NCBI GenBank assembly: GCA_034401795.1
Contig: CM067370.1
Location: 65,282,812-65,346,811 of the forward strand
Source: Chaetoderma sp. LZ-2023a
Taxonomy: Eukaryota; Mollusca; Caudofoveata; Chaetodermatida; Chaetodermatidae
Direction of reading: 5' to 3'
Length of the DNA: 64,000 nucleotides
Under the pieces are notes generated by a model, which saw only the letters and a program-made list of their open reading frames with translations, did not search any database and was not told where the DNA came from. Position numbers and translations under genes: made by a program. The stretch's first letter is position 1, and every line of letters starts with the position of its first letter. Below are positions 58,225 through 64,000 of the stretch, in pieces.

Positions 58225-59232
58225 ATCTCAAACCCCCCCCCCCCCCCACACACACACACACACACACACACGCACGCGCCCTAGGTTGGTTGGTCGGTCG
58301 GTCGGTCCGTCGGTCAGTCGCTCGCACGTGTGTGTCAGTGAGTGATACTCATTCACTGAATCACGGACTCAATCACACGTCCCTCAACCCATGCCTCCTC
58401 ACCCACCTATTCTCACCCAAACTACCCACCAACACACTGGCCGGTCGGTCGGTCGGTCATGTGTGAGGCAGTGAGTGACACACATTCACCGAATCACGGA
58501 CTCACACACTCGTCCGTCAACGCATTCCCCCCACCCACCTATTCCCACCCCAACCACCCACCAACACACTAGTCGGTCGGTCGTTCGGTCGGTCGGTCGG
58601 TCGCTCGTGTGTGAGTCAGTGAGTGACACACATTCACTGAATCACGGAATCACACACTCGTCCCGCACCCCATCTCTCCCCACCCATCTACTCTCACCCA
58701 AACACCCACCAACACACCAGTCAGTCGATCGGTCGCTCGCTCGCTCGTGTGTGAGGCAGTGGGTGACACTCATTCACTGAATCACGGACTCACTCACGCG
58801 TCCCTCAACCCATCCCTCCTCACCCACCTATTCCCACACCAATCCGCCACCACACACTGGTCGGTCGGTCGGTCGGTCGCTCGTGTGTGAGTCAGTGAGT
58901 GACACTCATTCACTGGATCACGGACTCACCCACTCCTCCCTCAACCCATTCCACGCAACCCACCTATTCCCACCCCAACCACCCACCAACACACCGCTCG
59001 GTTGGAGGTCGTGTGTGAGTCAGTGAGTGACACGCATTCGCTGAATCACGGACACACTCACTCGTCCCTCAACCCATTCCTCCCTACCCACCTATTCCCA
59101 CCACAACCACCCACTAGCACACCGGTCAGCCGGTCGGTCGGTCCGTCGGTCGCTCGCTCGCTCGCTGGTGTGTGAGTCAGTGAGTGACACTCATTCACTG
59201 AATCATGGAATCACTCACTCGTCCCCCCCCCC
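58225..59232. repeat. Minisatellite, unit about 130-155 bp, seven units
   Basis: A C-run and (CA)n at 58,230-58,272 lead into repeated units. Each has GGTCGGTCGGTCGG, then GTGTGAGTCAGTGAGTGACA, CATTCACTGAATCACGGA, CTCGTCCCTCAACCCAT and CCCACCTATTCCCACCCCAA. Unit starts lie near 58,288, 58,441, 58,573, 58,728, 58,861, 59,000 and 59,130. GTCN and GTGA words tie it in style to the 4 nt satellites. Confidence 0.9.
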
Positions 59233-59556
59233 CTGTTTAAGACTATATGCTCGGCCTCAACGTGGCACAGGGGTGAAACCCACTGGGTGTCAATCTAGAC
59301 ATTTGGAGGGGCTAACCAGAGCATTATGCACAACGCTAATGAAATGAAACTTGGAGATCGAATCAACCGAAATGGTGCTCGCCCTGTGAGGATCCGCCAG
59401 GCAGGTGAAGCGCCGGGCTCCACGCCTCGAAGGAGCCCACCCTCAGCTACCGGAGGTCCCATCAACTCGTCTTGTGGAGCCAGGGGACGAGGATGAAGAG
59501 CTACTGGCCAACCGAAAGAGTAGACCAAACCCAAAGAGAAGCCCAGTATCAACATC

Positions 59557-60290
59557 ATGCACTGGAACGCAGAAGGGGTTACCAACAAGAAATCAGAGCT
59601 CGAACAGTTCCTGTACGAAAACAACATTGATATCCGCTGCATCCAAGAGACACATCTGCAAGAAGGAAAACCATTTAAGATCAGAGGTTACCAGATTTTC
59701 CGGTGTGATCGAAGAGGAAGAAAGAAAGGTGGGGTGATCATCTTCGTCCGAAACAGCGTGAACGCCAGCCAGATCAAAACCTTTATGGAAGAGGCAGAAT
59801 ATATCAAGATCAAGGTAATAACCAGCAACTCTTTGATTGACATTGTCAATTATTACTGCCCTAATGACAAGAATCTCTCACTTGACACAATCCAGGTCCT
59901 GGACCGCCACTTCCTCATTGCGGGAGACTTTAATAGCCAGTCCCAGAGCTGGGGATACAGAACACTTGATAGACGAGGAGAAGACATTGAAACATGGCAA
60001 GATGAAAAGCACCTTTTACTTGTCAACAATCCCACAGATCAGCCTACCTTCTACTCGCGCTGATGGTACTCGACAACAACGCCGGACTTGGCATTTTGTA
60101 CAGAAGACATTCACAGAAACCTCAGTAGAGTGGTCGGATCGCAGTTAGGAGGAAGCGACCACAGCCCAGTCCTCCTCTCTCTCTTTCTGGAAGTTTTTCG
60201 ACAAGTTCACCTCAACATCCAAGGTGGAACTACAAAAAGGCAAATAGGAATCTGTTCGGCATTCGTTCCAATGAGCTTACCCAAAATATA
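59557..60290 (+). pseudogene. I-type LINE ORF2, endonuclease part (broken)
   Basis: Starts MHWNAEGVTNKKSEL, the usual N terminus of an AP-endonuclease domain. It continues with IQETHLQ (catalytic Glu), RRGRKKGGVIIFVRN and LIAGDFNSQS. TGA at 60,061-60,063 interrupts, after which the same frame continues (TPDLAFCTED and the GSDHSPV motif near 60,150). A one-base shift near 60,220 moves the frame to RWNYKKANRNLFG. Confidence 0.85.
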
Positions 60291-61930
60291 GCAGTAGAAG
60301 GGAGAAACATCAACAATGCGGTCAAGAAATTTAATTCAAGTATCCTCAAGGCTGCCAACGAAGCGATTCCTCGAGGGTTTAGGAAAAATTACCGCCCCTA
60401 CTGGACAACAGAACTGCAAGCAGCACATGATAAACTAGACAAGGCCAGAGAAGATGCAGAGGGTAATCCCTGTCATGAAAACCACTTCACGCTGCAACAA
60501 ACCAAAGCCACGTATCTAAAGACCAAGCTGGAGGCCAAAAGAAGAAGCTGGAGGGAAAAGACGGCAGGGTTTAATTTAGAGAGAGACACCACAAAGCTAT
60601 GGAGACTGACTAAAGCACTGAATGCTGAGGGTGTCGGGGGAGAGAAGATTACTCTTGATGAAGATGGACAAACACTGACAGGAAAGATGGTTGCAGATGC
60701 CTTTGCGAAGGCATATGCAAAAGAAAGCAACATTTCTATACCACGAATGCATCAAAAAGAGGTTAGAAAAGAGCAAAAGGAAAGAACAGACACCAACACT
60801 CACGATGCAATGAAAGCTGACATTAGTTTAGCAGAACTGAAGAAGGCTATACGCCAATTGAAGAAGAAGAAATCTCCCGGGCTAGATGGCATTACGAATG
60901 AAATGATCCAACACCTTGGTAATGCATCTCTTCGCAAGTTGCTAGACATCTTTAATCTCAGTTGGACCAATGGAGAGGTTCGTCAGTGTTGGAAGGAAGC
61001 CAGAATGACTCCTATTCTGAAAAAAGGGAAGAACAAGACGAAAGTGCGGAGCCACCGTCCTATCAGTCTTACAAGCTGCATATACAAGACCATGGAGCGC
61101 ATCATCAACCAGCGGTTGCAGTGGTACCTGGAGTCGGAGAACATCATAGTTTCAGAGCAGGCCAGCTTCAGAAGATGCAGGAGCACAGAAGATCAAACTA
61201 CACATCTTGTACAGGTCATAGAGGACACTTTTCAAGCCAAGAAGGTGATACTAGCTGCCTTTATCGATCTGCAGAAAGCATTTGACAAGGTGTGGAAAGA
61301 TAGCTTCCTCGTGAAGCTCCGGCGCACAGGCATCGGTGGCAACATGTTCCGATGGACCAAGTCATACCTACACACTCGCAGGGCTAGGGTGCTGGTGGAT
61401 GGAAAATCTGGACAGAATGTATTGCTGAGACAAATTGTGCCACAAGGCGGAGTATTATCACCAACTCTGGCCATACCTTTCATTAATGACATTGTAGTAT
61501 AGCTGCCCAATGGGATCTAAGCAGCCCTCTATTCAGATGACCTCGTACTCTGGTGCACCGAGGAGTACACAACGACTGCCACGTACAGAATGCAGCTCGC
61601 CTTGGACAGAATTACAGCTTGGGCCAATCGCTGGTGTATTACCATCAACAAAGAAAAATCATCTGCCATGCTATTCTCACTGTCCACCTAAACCATGGTT
61701 GGCTTTCTGACACTGGGCGGTACTCCACTCGAATACGAGGACCAGCAGACATACATGGGAGTCACATATGACAGAAGATTAACATGGAAGGAACACATCC
61801 AGAACGCAGAGGCAAAGGCCAGAAGAAAGCTAAACATCATGAGGAAGCTGGTAGGAACAAAGTGGGGTGCCAATGAAAGGATCCTTAAGACCATCTACCT
61901 AGGTGCCGTACGACCACACCTTGAATCATT
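60222..61930 (+). pseudogene. I-type LINE ORF2, reverse transcriptase part (broken)
   Basis: Thumb-to-palm motifs are in order: KKSPGLDGITNEMIQHL, HRPISLTSCIYKTMERI, AAFIDLQKAFDKVW (catalytic Asp), VPQGGVLSPTLAIPFIND and LYSDDLVLWC at 61,530-61,556. WCITINKEKS, YMGVTYDRRLTWKEHI and GAVRPHLE follow. Three in-frame stops (61,500-61,502, 61,518-61,520, 61,689-61,691) separate the open pieces, with no frame change between them. The palm box reads YSDD, which may still be workable chemically, but the stops disable the protein. The RNase H expected downstream is missing. The fragment at 2-790 could be the missing part of another copy. Confidence 0.88.
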
Positions 61931-62224
61931 CATTTCTCCGAGCTTCTCATGTTATTCTGTTGCATTCTTATGTTTAGCTATGCGACTTAAAAGGCACGCT
62001 ATTTACAGGGAGCAATCGACCGCAATGAGCACATAAACAAGAGGCCATGGCAAATGCAGAGGGTGATGCTAAGTAAGTATTCTACTACAGGTAGTACGTT
62101 TTCTAGTTATCAATATAGTTATTAAATATCCATCAGTTCTCTTTAGACCCTCAGTAGAAAACCCATAGCACAAAGTAAGTATTTTATGACATGTCAGTCA
62201 TGTCAGTCCATAGCTTTGTGTTTG

Positions 62225-62372
62225 AGTCATGAGTCAGTCAGTGAGTGAGTGACACTCATTCACTAAATCACCGATTCACTCACTCGTCCCTCAACCCCGA
62301 CTCACTCACTCGTCCCTCAACCCATCCCCCACCCACCTATTTCCACCCCAACCATCCACCAACACAGCTGTA
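62225..62372. repeat. Minisatellite remnant (same family as 58.2-59.2 kb)
   Basis: TCAGTGAGTGAGTGACACTC, CATTCACTAAATCACCGATT, CTCGTCCCTCAACCCATCC and CCACCTATTTCCACCCC repeat the unit order of 58.2-59.2 kb, with one internal duplication of CACTCACTCGTCCCTCAACC. Confidence 0.85.
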
Positions 62373-62403
62373 CATGCACAAACACCTAACACCACGTTCA
62401 GAC

Positions 62404-62405
62404 AT

Positions 62406-62504
<99 letters not shown>

Positions 62505-62508
62505 CACA
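62404..62508. repeat. (CACG)n microsatellite
   Basis: Pure ACGC repeat of about 105 bp ending in CACACACA. The frames on both strands are artefacts. Confidence 0.97.
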
Positions 62509-62574
62509 CACACTATCACAAACCTCCAATTTGCCCACCAATTTTCAGCTCAACTGGCATAAAGGACCGTCCGT

Positions 62575-63370
62575 TGTGTGTCCATCCATTGTCCATTAGC
62601 GTTTCCTTTAAATGACTTCTCAAGAACCTCTGGGCCGATTATAATTATATTTCACCGGAAGTATCCTTACGACATAGAGCTTCAGGTTTGTTTAAAGGAA
62701 GCCGATCAGCCAACTTGGTTAGCGTCCATCCTGGATTTTGTACGATTTTTAAAAATGTCCTAAAATATTCTCAGAAACCGCTGGGGGTCGATTCAAAGCT
62801 TATAAAATATCATCTAGGGCAAGAGCTGAAGTTCTGATTCAAGTTTGTTTAATGGAACTTGATTGCCCAAATAGTCTGGTGGCCATCTTGGATGACCTAG
62901 ATTTTGTGAAAATGACGTCTTCTCCCAAAGCGCAGAACAGATCGTGTCGAAATTTGGGGGATATGATTAGGGACTAGGAGCCATTAAAGTATGTTCAATG
63001 GAAGTTGATACATAGAAAAAAATGGTCGCCATGGACCAATCAAAATGTAGCATGTTTGGTGGCCATATTGGATTTTTTTTAATTTTGAAGCCGAAAGTAG
63101 TTTTATAAATTTTTTGGGTATTGTGATTTGCCATTTTCAAAATTGCCGGATAAATGGTTTGGTTTCCATCGTTAAATAGGAAATCTTTATTGTTTTTTTC
63201 TCGAGAACTACTGGGCCAATTTCAAGTATATTTTTTCGTCCGTCCACTTTTCCTTTTAAACGAGATCTTCTCAAGAACCGCTGGACTGGTTACAATTATA
63301 TTTGGCATAGAGATCCAAGCTTGTTCAACTGAGGCCTTTAATAATCTTCTCCGAAGCGTCGTGGTAGGTC
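62575..63370. repeat. Degenerate tandem repeat, period about 130-165 bp
   Basis: Recurring phrases are TTCTCAAGAACC.CTGGGCC (62,617), TCTCAGAAACCGCTGGGG (62,770), TCTCGAGAACTACTGGGCC (63,200) and TCTCAAGAACCGCTGGAC (63,270). They come with AATTATATTT, CAAGTTTGTTCAATGGAA and GGTGGCCATCTTGGAT. Units are diverged and partly shuffled. Confidence 0.65.
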
Positions 63371-63375
63371 TGCGT

Positions 63376-63740
63376 GACCTATGTTTGACCTACTTTTCAT
63401 GGTTCTTTGAACATTACATAAAATTTTTGTTCAGGCTGTAGTGTCAACAGTTTTTGGTATACAAGAACTGAGCTGGAGATCTGGTTGCATATTAGGGAGG
63501 TGAGCAGGTTATTAAAATTAGGTCAACATGACCTACTTTTGACTTACTTTTTCATGGTTCATTGAACATTACAGAAAGATTTTGTCCAGGCTGTTGTTTC
63601 AAGAGGTTTTAGTATACAGGAATTGTAATTGATATGTGGATGCATGTTAGGGAGGTGTGCCGTGTATGAAAAGTCTGACCTACCTTTCATGGATCACTGA
63701 ACATTGCAAAAAAATTTCGTCCGGGCTGTAGTTTCAAGAC
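63376..63740. repeat. Tandem repeat, about 150 bp, two and a half units
   Basis: The phrases TTCATGGTTC.TTGAACATTA, TTTTGT.CAGGCTGTAGT and TTAGTATACA recur at 63,398, 63,552 and 63,688. Confidence 0.8.
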
Positions 63741-63777
63741 CCTGCCTTGGGCAGCATCGGGTCCCCACTTGATTTCT

Positions 63778-64000
63778 GTATATTCAACAGTTTACAATGC
63801 ATGAACTAGTATGCGGAACATTTTTGACTGGAAGCCGTTGCTGCCTGTGCCAGCGCTGAGTCCTCTTTCGATGCGCTATACATCCAACCAGCTTACAATG
63901 CTATGAGTTATTTACTGAACATATTGACTGGAAGCCATTGCTGCATGGGACAGCCCCGGCTCACTATTCGATCTGGTGTATATTTACTAGTCACAATGCA
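63778..64000. repeat. Tandem repeat, about 102 bp, running out of the window
   Basis: TATATTCAACAGTTTACAAT (63,779), TATACATCCAACCAGCTTAC (63,880) and TATATTTACTAGTCACAATG (63,979) begin successive units. Each full unit also has ACTGGAAGCC.TTGCTGC and a TTCGAT near its end. The repeat continues past 64,000. Confidence 0.8.

Larger units (their letters stand above)
59245..61935 (+). mobile_element. I-type non-LTR retrotransposon relic inside the minisatellite
   Basis: Begins just after the CTCGTCCCCCCCCCC of a minisatellite unit. Ends abruptly after the RPHLE motif past the reverse transcriptase. Minisatellite resumes at 62,225. ORF1 is not recognisable; 59,245-59,550 is a 5' leader. Confidence 0.75.

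Noticed and set aside
59295..59642. 115-codon minus frame with hydrophobic stretches
   Set aside because: Antisense to the leader and endonuclease start of the I-type LINE.

Overview
The window looks like gene-poor, repeat-dense chromatin from an animal genome, most likely a marine or other aquatic invertebrate. The retroelement mix (a Tx1/L1-type LINE, an RNase H-bearing I-type LINE, a Penelope-like element with a GIY-YIG nuclease, several Gypsy relics, a tRNA-derived SINE, many TIR elements) and the very long microsatellites suggest this. Species and phylum cannot be read from the sequence. I found no convincing host protein gene, rRNA gene or functional tRNA gene. Almost every long open frame is either a transposon protein or an artefact of a simple repeat. 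Layout: 1-0.82 kb holds the 3' end of an I-type LINE (RNase H). It abuts a 1.6 kb dispersed repeat (copy A, 0.82-2.45 kb) whose second copy lies in opposite orientation at 48.39-50.30 kb. At 3.7-5.9 and 9.85-12.4 kb are two blocks of a satellite phased on 4 nt, sharing a 1.1 kb higher-order segment. Between them sit a (CACG)n array and a Penelope-like element on the minus strand (reverse transcriptase plus GIY-YIG frame, preceded by a separate SGNH-hydrolase-like frame). 12.4-17.3 kb is mostly unassigned, with a degenerate 150 bp tandem repeat and relict coding on the minus strand. From 17.3 to 25.7 kb lies the best preserved element: a two-ORF Tx1-like LINE, both frames intact, with a structured 5' UTR and a poly(A) tail. 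It sits between two copies of an unusual composite microsatellite/inverted-repeat unit. 27-30 kb carries two copies of a tRNA-derived SINE. 30.4-37.5 kb is a nest of TIR elements and MITEs, a broken LINE on the minus strand and a long microsatellite that passes through several tetranucleotide motifs. Three Gypsy-type relics lie at 40.1-43.3 kb (+), 53.1-54.9 kb (-) and 55.4-57.4 kb (-). Between 45 and 51 kb are CRE/TATA promoter-like sites, low-complexity reading frames, a putative LTR and repeat copy B. 58.2-62.5 kb is a 130-155 bp minisatellite with a decayed I-type LINE inside it. The window closes with three different degenerate tandem repeats. The recurring theme is retroelements lodged inside tandem arrays: the Penelope-like element in the 4 nt satellite, the Tx1-like LINE in a (TAG)n-bearing composite array and the I-type LINE in the minisatellite. 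TIR elements also sit beside or inside one another. The most notable items are the intact Tx1-like LINE with its target-like flanks, the hairpin-bearing composite repeat, the SGNH frame attached to the Penelope-like element, and the unidentified inverted dispersed repeat pair.
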